Notes: generated by a model from the letters alone, not told the origin. A stretch of 64,000 nt of DNA from CAZYPU01 sp964649665 (GCA_964649665.1 CAZYPU010000001.1:20339-84338); one strand, 5' to 3'; positions 1 to 7,513 are shown, numbered from the stretch's first letter. Numbers and translations are program-made.

Positions 1-1
1 C

Positions 2-1081
2 GACTCGGAAACGGATACGGTTCAAAACTACGTTTCGGTCGATGTAGCGGGTACGAATTTCATCGTCGATATGAACGCTGAAACATCTGAATGGCGATTG
101 GTAGATGCAATAAATAATGTATGGGAGATGCGCGATGTTGGCGTGGTTGTTTTGCCACGCTGGTATTTGAAAGCTAATTATTCAAAATATCAAAGGACAT
201 ATTCAAGTAATTCTCTCATTGAAACATTGGCCAGTGTTCAGCATGGTGACATCACTTTGCCTGACGGGACACGCGTCATGGCTAATGATAACACCGGCGT
301 GCTGCAAGCCCCCGCCGCGCCGGAGGAGGGTGACATGAAACAACTAATGGAAGCCCGTGACGCGCTAAACGGGCTTTCGAAAAATAGCGAGTTAAATAGT
401 CCCTTAAGCGAACTAGGCGGCAGGTGCCAGCGGAGGAAGGATATAGCGAAACTCCATTTCTTCGTACCGTGGACGGTCCTTAATAATTCCGCGGACATTG
501 CGCTTACACTTGATGGATTAGGCGGGATGCAAGGCGGTATCCCGTTTGAGTTAATTGTGACAGGCGTTCCTAAGGAAGACGTCGCGATAGTGAACGGCCT
601 GAATAGAGAGGATGTAAAACAGGCGCTTAATATTCCGAAAAACGTAACCGTGAAAATAATAGAAGAAAGCGATATTCGTAAAAGGGCCGAATTCTTAGGG
701 ATAGACGCGCCCGATCCTGAAACGAAGACAGGCATAGTTAAGACCCTGTATTTAGAGATGCTCGAAAAACAGTCGCTTCCCTCCGGTGAATTCATGGCCA
801 TAGCGACGGAGGCGGTTAGTAAAGAGGCCGCGGAGGGGCTGGAGAACCGGCTCAAATCCAAGCTTGCGGAAAACATTTCCATACGCGTGCTCGTAAAACC
901 CGAAAAGGGGAGAAGCGTCTTTTCACTTTCCGCCATAATCAATGATTGGTTAAAGGATATCCAGGACGGCAATAAATCCACTATCGCTATGGTTTTCCCC
1001 ACCTTTATTTCCCCCGACGTGATGATCGAGAAGCTTGACGAGGCCGTAAGGAAACTTTGGCGGATTCTGGCGAACGCGTAG
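2..1081 (+). CDS. C-terminal part of a large protein of unknown function (5' end outside window)
   Basis: The reading frame is open from base 2 with no start codon before the left edge, so only the last 359 codons are visible; the stop is TAG. I recognise no domain. The visible part has an Ala/Pro-rich linker (APAAPEEGD) about 100 codons in, followed by a segment of predicted alternating strands and helices, and a C-terminus ending in a charged helix (LDEAVRKLWRILANA). That ending resembles in style, not in clear sequence, the short basic/hydrophobic C-termini of the two giant proteins at 33771-58416, and a copy of the same mobile repeat follows this gene and the second giant gene. I infer the 3' end of another giant multi-domain gene. 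The first in-frame ATG (71) should not be taken as the true start. Confidence 0.6.
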   Translation, partial: DSETDTVQNYVSVDVAGTNFIVDMNAETSEWRLVDAINNVWEMRDVGVVVLPRWYLKANYSKYQRTYSSNSLIETLASVQHGDITLPDGTRVMANDNTGVLQAPAAPEEGDMKQLMEARDALNGLSKNSELNSPLSELGGRCQRRKDIAKLHFFVPWTVLNNSADIALTLDGLGGMQGGIPFELIVTGVPKEDVAIVNGLNREDVKQALNIPKNVTVKIIEESDIRKRAEFLGIDAPDPETKTGIVKTLYLEMLEKQSLPSGEFMAIATEAVSKEAAEGLENRLKSKLAENISIRVLVKPEKGRSVFSLSAIINDWLKDIQDGNKSTIAMVFPTFISPDVMIEKLDEAVRKLWRILANA

Positions 1082-1090
1082 GATTCTTGA

Positions 1091-1294
1091 TAATGTAAAA
1101 TATTGTGGACACTTTGTTTCTCCGTCATTGCGAGGACCCCGAGCAAGCGGCCGAAGGCCGCGCGTCGAGGGGGACGAAGCAATCTCAAACGAAGAGATTG
1201 CTTCGGTCTGCTTCGCAGACCTCGCAATGACGGAATAAAGGCTTCGCGGCCTCGCAATGACGAAGAAGCGAAATGTCCAATTATCTTGATATTA
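1091..1294. repeat. MITE-like palindromic repeat, copy 1
   Basis: Imperfect terminal inverted repeats of about 26 bp (left 1091-1116, right 1269-1294; shared core TAATrTmAA-ATA-TTGGACA-TTT) enclose a dispersed palindrome with outer sequences GTCATTGCGAGG (1124-1135) and CCTCGCAATGAC (1220-1231, repeated at 1250-1261) and an inner AGCAATCTC/GAGATTGCT stem. No transposase is encoded, so it is a non-autonomous element. Related copies lie at 3859-4055 and 58443-58639, and core-only copies at 31348-31462 and 60195-60276. Confidence 0.85.
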
Positions 1295-1312
1295 CAGGGC
1301 TTTTTTTCCGGC

Positions 1313-1341
1313 TTGATATTCCGTATCTTTGCAGGTATACT
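1313..1341 (+). promoter_or_regulatory. Sigma-70-type promoter of the MFS gene
   Basis: TTGATA (1313-1318) and TATACT (1336-1341) with a 17-bp spacer. The -10 box ends 8 bp before the ATG at 1350 and no ribosome-binding site fits between, so the transcript should be leaderless or nearly so. Confidence 0.7.
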
Positions 1342-1349
1342 CTACACAT

Positions 1350-2537
1350 ATGGGTGTACGCACTTTTTGCCTTCTGATGATGGCCGCGTTTTCCGCGTCG
1401 CTGGGCCTGGCGGTAATATCACCTTTCCTGCCGGAGCTTGCCCAAAACCACGGCGCCAACGGTTTCTGGATAGGCATGATATTCGCCGGTTTCGCGGTGT
1501 CTCGCGGTATTGTCACGCCTTTCATAGGAAAAATATCCGACAGGGTAGGGCGTAAAATATTTGTCGTCACCGGGCTTTTGCTCTATTCTCTCGCCTCTCT
1601 TCTTTATATCAAAGCCGATAATGTTTACCTTTTGACGCTGGTCCGGATTATCCACGGGCTCTCAGCCGGCATGATATTGCCTATCGTAATGGCGTATGTC
1701 GGAGAGCTTGCCAGGCAGGGCAGGGAAGGCCTTACGGTAGGGGGATTGAATACGGTGCTATACCTGGGAGTGGCCGCGGGCCCGCTCCTCGGCGGAGAAC
1801 TTGCCGAGCGTTACGGCTTCGACGCCGTTTTCTACGCCATGGCCCTTCTCGGGGCCACGACGCTTATTTTTGTAATATTCCTACTTCCCGAAGCGAAAGG
1901 CACGACCCCACAAAAAGCGCCCGGTATCGCGCCGTTTAATATATTGCTGAAATATAATTACGTAAAAGCTATTTTGATAATGGCGCTCATTTCGACGGCG
2001 CTTTCAGCCGTCTTCATGTCATTTCTTCCGTCCATGGCCATAAGGGATTTTGTGGACGTCGCGCACACAGGCTTTATCATATCCGTATCTATATTTATCG
2101 CGGGGCTCCTGCAGATCCCGTTCGGCAAGTTCGCCGAACATCATGGCCGCCCGGGTAAACTTCTGCAGTCGAGCATGGGAATTTCCGTTTCCATGCTGGC
2201 CATATTTGTTCTGCCGCTTTGCCCGAGTTACTGGGCCCTTTTCGCGGCGGGATGTTTTATGGGGCTCGGTATTGCCATATGCGTGCCCGCTGTGACGAGC
2301 CTTTCCATGGAGATAGGCAGAAAAGTCGGCATGGGAATGTGGATGGGCGTATTCTGGGCAGTAATGAGCGCGGGGATTGTCGCCGCGCCGATAACGGCGG
2401 GCATCATAATGGACCGCCTCGGGATTGATTCCGTGTTTTATTCTTTCGCTATCTTTACCTTTTTCAGCGTACTTCTTTGTCTGTATTACATATTTCGAAA
2501 GACAACCGCAGAAAAGCGCCTAAAGTATTTAAAATGA
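1350..2537 (+). CDS. Major facilitator superfamily transporter (drug-efflux-like)
   Basis: 395-residue membrane protein with about 12 predicted transmembrane helices, the usual MFS number and length. The loop between helices 2 and 3 carries the MFS signature (GKISDRVGRK, about residue 58). The glycine-rich fifth helix region (LYLGVAAGPLLGGELAERYG) is typical of the proton-driven drug:H+ antiporter branch, but the substrate cannot be told from sequence. I chose ATG 1350 over an upstream in-frame TTG (1329) because the TTG lies upstream of the predicted -10 box at 1336-1341. The stop overlaps the start of the next gene (ATGA at 2534-2537), suggesting translational coupling with the amino acid permease. 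Its promoter and first ~26 codons are duplicated at 4056-4187. Confidence 0.85.
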   Translation: MGVRTFCLLMMAAFSASLGLAVISPFLPELAQNHGANGFWIGMIFAGFAVSRGIVTPFIGKISDRVGRKIFVVTGLLLYSLASLLYIKADNVYLLTLVRIIHGLSAGMILPIVMAYVGELARQGREGLTVGGLNTVLYLGVAAGPLLGGELAERYGFDAVFYAMALLGATTLIFVIFLLPEAKGTTPQKAPGIAPFNILLKYNYVKAILIMALISTALSAVFMSFLPSMAIRDFVDVAHTGFIISVSIFIAGLLQIPFGKFAEHHGRPGKLLQSSMGISVSMLAIFVLPLCPSYWALFAAGCFMGLGIAICVPAVTSLSMEIGRKVGMGMWMGVFWAVMSAGIVAAPITAGIIMDRLGIDSVFYSFAIFTFFSVLLCLYYIFRKTTAEKRLKYLK

Positions 2538-3796
2538 ACAAAAAAATCCCATTTTTACTTATATTTATGGTCGGCTGTTTCATTACCGGCAACATGATAG
2601 GCGCCGGAATACTGGGCCTACCCATAAAAACCGGCGTGGCAGGCTTTTGGCCGTCTATGGTAGGGCTTCTTGCGCTCAGCGCGGCGCTTTTTTTCACGGC
2701 GATCGTGCTCGCAAAAGAATCAATAAAGCGCCGCCAGGAGATTTTTCACTATCCCAGCCTATACCAGGAGTATTTCGGCCACGCGGGAAAATGGGTTGCC
2801 ACCCTGGCGAATCTCACCATACTCTACGGCCTTCTTACCGTGTACCTTACCGGTTCGGCGACGGTTATCGCGAGGCTTCTAAACATTCCCGTTCCGAGAT
2901 TCGTGATTCTACTGGTGTTTTTCGCGATCTTTACAGGTATCACGTTCCTCAAGCCGAAGCTGCTTTTTAAGCTTAGCACTTTGTTCGTAGTGCTTTTGTG
3001 GATTTCGTTTGGCATTCTTGTAGTCATGGGGGAGAGATACGTGGACGCCTCGCGTTTTGCCTACCAGGACTGGAAAATGCTGCCGGCCGCGCTCCCGATC
3101 ATAGTAATAGCGGCAAACTTCCACAACATCATACCTACTATATGCAAGAAGCTCAACTGGAATCTCAGGGATATATTGCTGGCTTTTCTTTTCGGCGCTG
3201 TTGTGGGATTTGTGATGAACGCGATATGGATCCAGATAGGCATAGGGGTGCTGCCGCTTAAAGGAGCCGGAGGTATTTTACACGCCCTTCAAAAAAGCCT
3301 CCCGGCGACCGTGCCCCTCGCAAATGCGATAAAAACGCCGCTTTTTATCCAGGCGGCGCTCATGTTCACCCTTACGGCCATTATAACCTCGTATATCTCG
3401 ATAGGCCGCACCCAGATTGATTTTATCGATGATGTCATTACGAATTATACCAGAATGCCGAGAAGCGCGGCTCTCAACTTTGCGCTGGCCTTCGCTCCGC
3501 CGCTCATTATATCGCTTGTGTACCCGGATATCTTTCTTGACGCTCTCGATTTTGTCGGAGGAATAGGGAAGGTCATACTCTTTGGTATTTTCCCCTGCAT
3601 ACTTGCCATAAGAAGCATGCGGTCATTGGCAAAGCGCCTGTTGATTGCGGTACCGGCGCTTCTTCTCTTCTGCGTTATCCTGATATTTAAAGTCGGACAG
3701 GGATTAGGTTTGTCACATATCAAGCGGGGAGTGAACTACTGGACGAATAATTTCAGGCCCCACAACTACAAACCTCAAGACGAATTTCGAAAGTAG
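2534..3796 (+). CDS. Aromatic amino acid permease (HAAAP family, tyrosine/tryptophan permease-like)
   Basis: 420-residue integral membrane protein with about 11 hydrophobic helices. The first helix contains GNMIGAGILGLP, the signature of the hydroxy/aromatic amino acid permease family (TyrP, Mtr, TnaB), which imports amino acids by proton symport. The rest follows family length and hydrophobic pattern; the C-terminal ~25 residues are polar. Start chosen at ATG 2534, which overlaps the MFS stop codon; an in-frame GTG at 2477 lies inside the MFS gene and would add a polar tail before helix 1. Probably co-transcribed with the MFS gene, and followed directly by a strong hairpin that may end the transcript. 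Which amino acid is carried is not determined. Confidence 0.8.
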   Translation: MNKKIPFLLIFMVGCFITGNMIGAGILGLPIKTGVAGFWPSMVGLLALSAALFFTAIVLAKESIKRRQEIFHYPSLYQEYFGHAGKWVATLANLTILYGLLTVYLTGSATVIARLLNIPVPRFVILLVFFAIFTGITFLKPKLLFKLSTLFVVLLWISFGILVVMGERYVDASRFAYQDWKMLPAALPIIVIAANFHNIIPTICKKLNWNLRDILLAFLFGAVVGFVMNAIWIQIGIGVLPLKGAGGILHALQKSLPATVPLANAIKTPLFIQAALMFTLTAIITSYISIGRTQIDFIDDVITNYTRMPRSAALNFALAFAPPLIISLVYPDIFLDALDFVGGIGKVILFGIFPCILAIRSMRSLAKRLLIAVPALLLFCVILIFKVGQGLGLSHIKRGVNYWTNNFRPHNYKPQDEFRK

Positions 3797-3797
3797 G

Positions 3798-3852
3798 AAA
3801 AAGGTGCCAGGCACCTTAGTTGAATTTATTTAAGGTGCCTGGCACCTTTTTC
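3798..3852. terminator. Perfect 21-bp inverted repeat, probable terminator (GGTGCCAGGCACC type)
   Basis: Arms 3798-3818 and 3831-3851 are exact reverse complements around a 12-nt loop; each arm itself contains the palindrome GGTGCCAGGCACC. The right arm ends in a T-run on the plus strand (and the left arm gives one on the minus strand), so it could act as a bidirectional terminator. The same palindrome type is a known dispersed repeat in several bacterial groups. Confidence 0.7.
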
Positions 3853-3858
3853 TATTTT

Positions 3859-4055
3859 GCGAGGTCTGCGAAGCCTTTACTCCGTCATTGCGAGGTCTGC
3901 GAAGCCTTTACTCCGTCATTGCGAGGTCTGCGAAGCAGACCGAAGCAATCTCTTCGTTTGAGATTGCTTCGTCCCCCTCGACGCGCGGCCTTCGGCCGTT
4001 TACTCGGGGTCCTCGCAATGACGGAGAAGCAAAGTACCTAATTATCTTGACATTA
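3859..4055. repeat. MITE-like palindromic repeat, copy 2, with 31-bp tandem expansion
   Basis: The GTCATTGCGAGG core is preceded by a tandem 31-bp period starting at 3859, 3890 and 3921 (GCGAGGTCTGCGAAGC...). The body then follows the copy-1 palindrome and ends with the same right terminal repeat (about 4029-4055). The typical left terminal repeat is not recognisable, so the copy looks truncated or rearranged at its left side. Confidence 0.8.
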
Positions 4056-4236
4056 CTGGGCTTTTTTTGCGGCTTGATATTTCGTATCTTTGCAGGTATA
4101 CTTTACACATATGGGCGTACGTACTTTCTGCCTTCTGATGATGGCCGCGTTTTTCGCGTCGCTGGGCCTGGCGGTAATATCACCTTTTTCCCACAATATT
4201 GTCCCGCGCGGGCCGACAACGTTTTCGAATATATAA
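4056..4236 (+). pseudogene. Duplicated promoter and truncated 5' end of the MFS gene
   Basis: From about 4021 to 4187 the sequence matches 1257-1427 at roughly 90 percent identity by eye, covering the right end of the mobile repeat, the promoter (TTGATA 4074-4079, TATACT 4097-4102, 17-bp spacer) and the first ~26 codons of the MFS transporter (ATG 4111). After 4187 the similarity stops and the frame runs on through unrelated sequence to TAA at 4234-4236, giving a 41-codon chimeric frame. The AAGGAG of the next gene overlaps this stop, so the frame might now serve as a translated leader, but as a transporter it is dead. Confidence 0.8.
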
Positions 4237-4245
4237 GGAGATGTT

Positions 4246-4515
4246 ATGAAAAAACTGGTAGTGTTAATTTTGGGATTTTGTCTTTTGTCCGGTTTTGCAT
4301 ACGGTATGTACGATGAGGGTACCGAACCTTCCGAGAGGGACTCGCAATATGCGCGGGATAAGGAAGATCCGGAAGATGTGACCCTGCCTGAAATGCAGAC
4401 AGAGATGCCGGAAGCCATGCAGGATATAAGCGAAGAGCAGGAGGGTGATCCCCAGGAAGAATATGTCGAAGATAATGTAGGTGAAGACGAACGCGAAGCT
4501 CTTAATCTTGATTAA
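4246..4515 (+). CDS. Small acidic exported protein, unknown function
   Basis: 89 residues. An N-terminal Lys-Lys pair and hydrophobic stretch (LVVLILGFCLLSGFAYG) form a clear Sec signal peptide of about 21 residues. The mature part is short, lacks cysteine and is very rich in Glu and Asp, with Met/Pro interspersed (LPEMQTEMPEAMQD), so it is probably disordered. A strong ribosome-binding site AAGGAG (4235-4240) supports ATG 4246. Its likely promoter is the duplicated MFS promoter about 140 bp upstream. It lies 36 bp before an exported repeat protein and may be in one transcript with it. I recognise no family. Confidence 0.65.
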   Translation: MKKLVVLILGFCLLSGFAYGMYDEGTEPSERDSQYARDKEDPEDVTLPEMQTEMPEAMQDISEEQEGDPQEEYVEDNVGEDEREALNLD

Positions 4516-4551
4516 TCAAAGGCGCCGTATAGCCATGGGGGTAATTTAAAT

Positions 4552-5223
4552 ATGAAATTTATAAAACTTCTTTCAGTTTTAACAATTTTAATCGTAATGC
4601 CGCAGTTTGCTAAGGCCCAAGACGTCAAACCCCTGCAGCTTGCGGTTTTTAATCCCGTTCAGCTTGTTCCCGAGGAGGACTCCATTAAGGGCGCGCGCCT
4701 CGGCCTGTTTTACACCGTTAATGAAGATGTCACCGGATTGAGCCTTGTATGGGTCGGTGTGAATAGAGCTACGGGGGACGTGCGGGGAGTTGAGATCGGC
4801 CTTGGAAACTGGGTTGATGGTTCTTCGTATGGAGGGCAACTCGGCGTTCTCAACAATGTCGGGGAGCGTTTTGTCGGTTTGCAATACGGCGCGGTGAATG
4901 TCGCGGGAGGCGATTTCACCGGCCTGCAGTGGAGTTTCGTGAACTGGACGGAAGGATTCATGCATGGCGCACAGTGCGGCCTTGTGAATATTTCGAAGGG
5001 ACAGTCAGTCGGCGTAAATTTAGGCATAGTGAATTATAACGTAGGGTCGTTCAAAGGTTTCCAGGGCGGATTTGTCAATTACGCCGATGAAATGCGCGGA
5101 TTTCAACTGGGACTGGTTAACTATACCGAATCTCTTGACGGCGGCCTCCAAATAGGCCTCGCTAACTACAACGGCAATAAGGAACCCCTGGAGTTTATGG
5201 TTCTTGTCAATTGGTCGTTCTAA
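4552..5223 (+). CDS. Exported repeat protein, LA_2272-type surface repeat family
   Basis: 223 residues: a signal peptide (cut probably after KAQ, about residue 23) then about ten repeats of ~16-18 residues with the pattern G-[FLV]-Q-x-G-[LIVF]-V-N-[YWV] (for example GFQLGLVNYTE, GLQYGAVNVAGG), ending in an aromatic residue (NWSF). Regular Gly/Asn turns between short hydrophobic strands suggest a beta-solenoid or surface beta-sheet protein. It looks like proteins annotated as LA_2272 family surface repeat proteins, whose function is unknown. The final aromatic residue would fit outer-membrane sorting, but the protein is short for a barrel. Confidence 0.65.
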   Translation: MKFIKLLSVLTILIVMPQFAKAQDVKPLQLAVFNPVQLVPEEDSIKGARLGLFYTVNEDVTGLSLVWVGVNRATGDVRGVEIGLGNWVDGSSYGGQLGVLNNVGERFVGLQYGAVNVAGGDFTGLQWSFVNWTEGFMHGAQCGLVNISKGQSVGVNLGIVNYNVGSFKGFQGGFVNYADEMRGFQLGLVNYTESLDGGLQIGLANYNGNKEPLEFMVLVNWSF

Positions 5224-5272
5224 TTGTTAAACAAAACCCTGCCCCGATGTTAAAATAGGGAGAAAGGCATAT

Positions 5273-5467
5273 ATGAACTGGAAGGTTGCATTAATATTGA
5301 TATTACTGCTTATCGTAGTGATATTTACGGCCCAGAACTATGAAATAGTTGAAATTAAATTTCTATTCTGGACCTTTGCGGCAAGCAGGGCCATCGTATT
5401 GTTTTTGACTTTGTGCATTGGAATTGCCGTAGGCTGGATAATCTCCTTTGTTATGCGCAAGGAATAG
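5273..5467 (+). CDS. LapA domain (DUF1049) membrane protein
   Basis: 64 residues with two transmembrane helices (about residues 4-22 and 39-60) separated by a short loop with the family motif TAQNYEIVEIKFLFW, typical of LapA/DUF1049 proteins (in E. coli LapA assists LPS assembly control; in other lineages the role is not known). Ribosome-binding site AGGGAGAAAGG lies about 7 nt before ATG 5273. The stop is 2 bp from the yggU start, so the two genes are likely co-translated. Confidence 0.75.
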   Translation: MNWKVALILILLLIVVIFTAQNYEIVEIKFLFWTFAASRAIVLFLTLCIGIAVGWIISFVMRKE

Positions 5468-5469
5468 AC

Positions 5470-5691
5470 GTGGATAAGATCATCCGGGTAAGGGCAATCC
5501 CGAAATCCCGGAAAAACAAAGTGGAGAAATTCGGCGAAGGTTATAAGGTCCGCCTTACCGCCCCGCCCGTAGAGGGAAAGGCGAACAGGGCCCTCATAGA
5601 GGCGCTGGCAAACCATTTTAATCTAAAGAAATCACAGGTAAGGATTGCAAAAGGCGGCAAATCGAAAGACAAGCTCGTAAGACTTGGATAA
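5470..5691 (+). CDS. yggU: YggU family protein (DUF167/UPF0235)
   Basis: 73 residues, matching the small alpha/beta DUF167 fold: strand IIRVRAIPKSRKNKV, strand YKVRLTAPPVEGKANRALIEALA (the family signature APPVEGKAN is intact), and the end VRIAKGGKSKDKLVRL. The role of this widely conserved family is unknown. I start it at GTG 5470, which gives the normal length and begins right after the lapA stop; longer starts would run back into lapA. It precedes yjbQ by 5 bp, so lapA-yggU-yjbQ form one run. Confidence 0.8.
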   Translation: MDKIIRVRAIPKSRKNKVEKFGEGYKVRLTAPPVEGKANRALIEALANHFNLKKSQVRIAKGGKSKDKLVRLG

Positions 5692-5696
5692 TTACC

Positions 5697-6083
5697 ATGG
5701 GCATACAAAAGTTTACGGTAGAGACCTCGAAGAAAGAAGAATTTATTGACATAACCGCAGAGGTCCGTGATGCGCTGCGAAAACTGAAGCGCCGGGACGC
5801 CATTTGCACCGTATTTACGCCGCACACAACAGCGGCAATTACGATAAATGAGAACGCCGACCCCAGTGTGGCGCGCGACATGCTGCAGGGCCTGCGAAAA
5901 ATGGTCCCTGAAACAGGGCACCATCATGCGGAAGGCAATTCCCCAGCCCACATTAAATCAAGTATTATAGGCTGTTCCGAGCAGATCCCGGTTGAAAACG
6001 GCGACTTGGCGCTCGGAACCTGGCAGGGCATATATTTTTGCGAATTCGACGGACCCCGAGAGCGCAGCGTATTTGTAAAATAA
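5697..6083 (+). CDS. yjbQ: Secondary thiamine-phosphate synthase enzyme YjbQ (UPF0047)
   Basis: 128 residues, normal length for the family. Conserved motifs are visible: FTPHTTAAITINENADP (about residues 40-56), the histidine-rich GHHHAEGNSPAHIKSS (about 76-91), and the C-terminal GTWQGIYFCEFDGPRER. The E. coli homologue has weak thiamine phosphate synthase activity; the real role is uncertain. No thiamine gene lies nearby. ATG 5697 has no strong ribosome-binding site and probably depends on coupling to yggU. Confidence 0.85.
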   Translation: MGIQKFTVETSKKEEFIDITAEVRDALRKLKRRDAICTVFTPHTTAAITINENADPSVARDMLQGLRKMVPETGHHHAEGNSPAHIKSSIIGCSEQIPVENGDLALGTWQGIYFCEFDGPRERSVFVK

Positions 6084-6159
6084 ACCCTCGGCCTGCGTTT
6101 CGGCAGAAATACCCATTATCGAATTTATCGCGGAAAAGTAGATAGTTACAACAAAATGC

Positions 6160-6188
6160 TTGAAATTTTTGCGTAAAAGGTCTATAAT
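6160..6188 (+). promoter_or_regulatory. Sigma-70-type promoter of the zinc-ribbon gene
   Basis: TTGAAA (6160-6165), 17-bp spacer, TATAAT (6183-6188). The transcript would begin near 6195, giving a ~50-nt leader with a canonical AAGGAGG before ATG 6246. Confidence 0.75.
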
Positions 6189-6245
6189 TGAGCAACTTAT
6201 ATAGCGGAAGATTTGGAATATTTACGGAACCAAAAAGGAGGTAAC

Positions 6246-6410
6246 ATGGGAGATTATCAAAGCGGCGGATTCGACAGGCCCCCGCGCGAAATGCACAAGG
6301 CGATCTGCTCGGAATGCAAGAAAGAGTGCGAAGTTCCTTTCAAGCCAAGCGGTGATCGTCCGGTATATTGCAAGGAGTGCTTTTCAAAGCGCAGGAACCA
6401 GGACCGTTAA
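6246..6410 (+). CDS. Small zinc-ribbon protein, CxxC-x17-CxxC type
   Basis: 54 residues. Two CxxC pairs (CSEC and CKEC) are separated by exactly 17 residues, the spacing that defines the CxxC-x17-CxxC domain family, so a single zinc ion is expected. The tail is basic (SKRRNQDR), so nucleic-acid contact is possible but unproven. ATG 6246 is preceded by a near-perfect AAGGAGG, which decides the start against an in-frame ATG at 6213. It has its own promoter and terminator and thus forms a single-gene, probably well-expressed, unit. Confidence 0.8.
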   Translation: MGDYQSGGFDRPPREMHKAICSECKKECEVPFKPSGDRPVYCKECFSKRRNQDR

Positions 6411-6443
6411 AAGCAGCCGAACGAAACACAGGAGCTTTTATTC

Positions 6444-6477
6444 AAATGCCCTCTTTTTGAAAGAGGGCATTTTTTTT
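6444..6477 (+). terminator. Rho-independent terminator after the zinc-ribbon gene
   Basis: Stem formed by AAATGCCCTCTTT and AGAGGGCATTT with a short loop, followed directly by seven T residues. Confidence 0.85.
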
Positions 6478-6538
6478 CGGACAACATGCAAAAGGCGGAG
6501 TGCCGGCAAAAGTTCTTTTAAAGTACACATTTTAGGAG

Positions 6539-6544
6539 TATAAT
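6539..6544 (+). promoter_or_regulatory. -10 box of the nitroreductase gene (leaderless arrangement)
   Basis: TATAAT ends 7 bp before ATG 6552, so transcription should start at or next to the start codon. The -35 region (about 6516-6521) is only weakly matched. Confidence 0.6.
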
Positions 6545-6551
6545 CTAAGCT

Positions 6552-7046
6552 ATGGAAACATTTGACGCTATATCCAAAAGAGCGAGTGTCAGGAAATATC
6601 AATCAAAGCCGATTGATAAAGCCCTGCTCGAAAAACTTGTCGACGCCGCCAGGCGCGCCCCTACCGCGCGGGCGGTCGAGCCGTGGGAATTTGTCGTTGT
6701 AACCGAGAAGAAGGCGCTTGAGGCGCTGGGGCGGATAGCCGCGACGGGAGCTTTCATAAAAGACGCGGCCTGCTGCATAGCGGTCTATTGTAAAGACACT
6801 AAATATTATCTCGAAGACGGCTCGGCGGCCACGGAAAATATTTTACTTGCCGCCGCGGGGTGCGGCCTTGGGACGTGCTGGGTCGCCGGGGATAAAAAGC
6901 CCTATGCGGGCCGGGTGTCGGAACTTTTGGGCGCGCCGCAGGAAATGAAACTGGTCAGTCTTATACCCGTGGGCTGGCCCGAAAAAGAACCCGAGCAGAT
7001 CAAAAATAGAAAACTAAAAGACGTAATCCATTGGGAAAAGTTTTAG
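6552..7046 (+). CDS. Nitroreductase family flavoprotein
   Basis: 164 residues, at the short end of the family. The N-terminal ISKRASVRKYQSKPID contains the conserved Arg-Ser-Val-Arg motif that contacts FMN phosphate; APTARAVEPWEFVVV matches the family's APS..N.QPW motif in altered form; the glycine-rich GLGTCWVAG near residue 115 is the second FMN-contacting segment. Such enzymes reduce nitro compounds, quinones or enones with NAD(P)H as FMN-bound homodimers; the true substrate is unknown. Predicted leaderless start. Confidence 0.8.
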   Translation: METFDAISKRASVRKYQSKPIDKALLEKLVDAARRAPTARAVEPWEFVVVTEKKALEALGRIAATGAFIKDAACCIAVYCKDTKYYLEDGSAATENILLAAAGCGLGTCWVAGDKKPYAGRVSELLGAPQEMKLVSLIPVGWPEKEPEQIKNRKLKDVIHWEKF

Positions 7047-7141
7047 TTTTAAAAAGATGCGGCAACACGCAGGGCACTCCGAAGATTCGTTGCGGGTACT
7101 CCGGGGATTGAGAGAGAACAGGATAATAGGCGAATAAAGCG

Positions 7142-7279
7142 GTGCCGAGAGAAAAAATCATAAGAAGGCAGAAGAACGTCTCCAGGCTCTTGAGGGAGAA
7201 AAGAGAGCAATATAAGAGCAAGCTGAAAACGCTCAGAAAGAAACATGTTAAAAATGGATTCCGGGGACACGGTAATTAA
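7142..7279 (+). CDS. Possible small basic protein (45 codons)
   Basis: A GTG-started frame encoding a Lys/Arg-rich helical peptide (REKREQYKSKLKTLRKKHVK), behind a possible promoter (TTGCGG 7090-7095, GATAAT 7112-7117). It overlaps the start of the membrane protein at 7245 in another frame. There is no clear ribosome-binding site, so it may not be translated; it could be a leader frame. Confidence 0.25.
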   Translation: MPREKIIRRQKNVSRLLREKREQYKSKLKTLRKKHVKNGFRGHGN

Positions 7280-7508
7280 TCCGGTTAAATGGTACCGCAG
7301 GCCGGCTACGGTTATTATGGCGATTCTATGCACGGGGGCGTTAGCGCTGCCCCTTTTATGGACAAGCCCGGCTTTCAGCAAAAAGCTTAAAATCGTTATA
7401 ACGCTGCTGGTTGTTGCCCTTAGCTTATGGCTCGTAAAGGCATCCGTGGATTTATATGCAATATGTTTGAACCGGCTGCAGGAATTGCGGAAGGTATTGG
7501 ATTATTGA
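7245..7508 (+). CDS. Small two-helix membrane protein, unknown
   Basis: 87 residues with two hydrophobic helices (TVIMAILCTGALALPLLW and IVITLLVVALSLWLV) separated by a short basic loop, and an amphipathic Leu-rich C-terminal helix (LNRLQELRKVL). The N-terminus is polar and without a cleavable signal pattern. In-frame ATGs at 7245 and 7254 are both possible starts; no strong ribosome-binding site distinguishes them. I recognise no family and the neighbours give no functional clue. Confidence 0.45.
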   Translation: MLKMDSGDTVINPVKWYRRPATVIMAILCTGALALPLLWTSPAFSKKLKIVITLLVVALSLWLVKASVDLYAICLNRLQELRKVLDY

Positions 7509-7513
7509 GGTGA

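Noticed and set aside
238..1257. 339-codon open frame on the minus strand
   Set aside because: It runs through the mobile repeat and antisense to the left-edge gene; the Arg/Leu-rich N-terminus comes from translating the repeat.
3859..3951. Possible CRISPR array
   Set aside because: The 31-bp units are directly adjacent with no unique spacers and belong to a dispersed repeat; no cas gene is nearby.
3820..4041. 73-codon frame with Arg/Leu-rich product
   Set aside because: It is a translation of the palindromic repeat; similar peptides come from the other copies.
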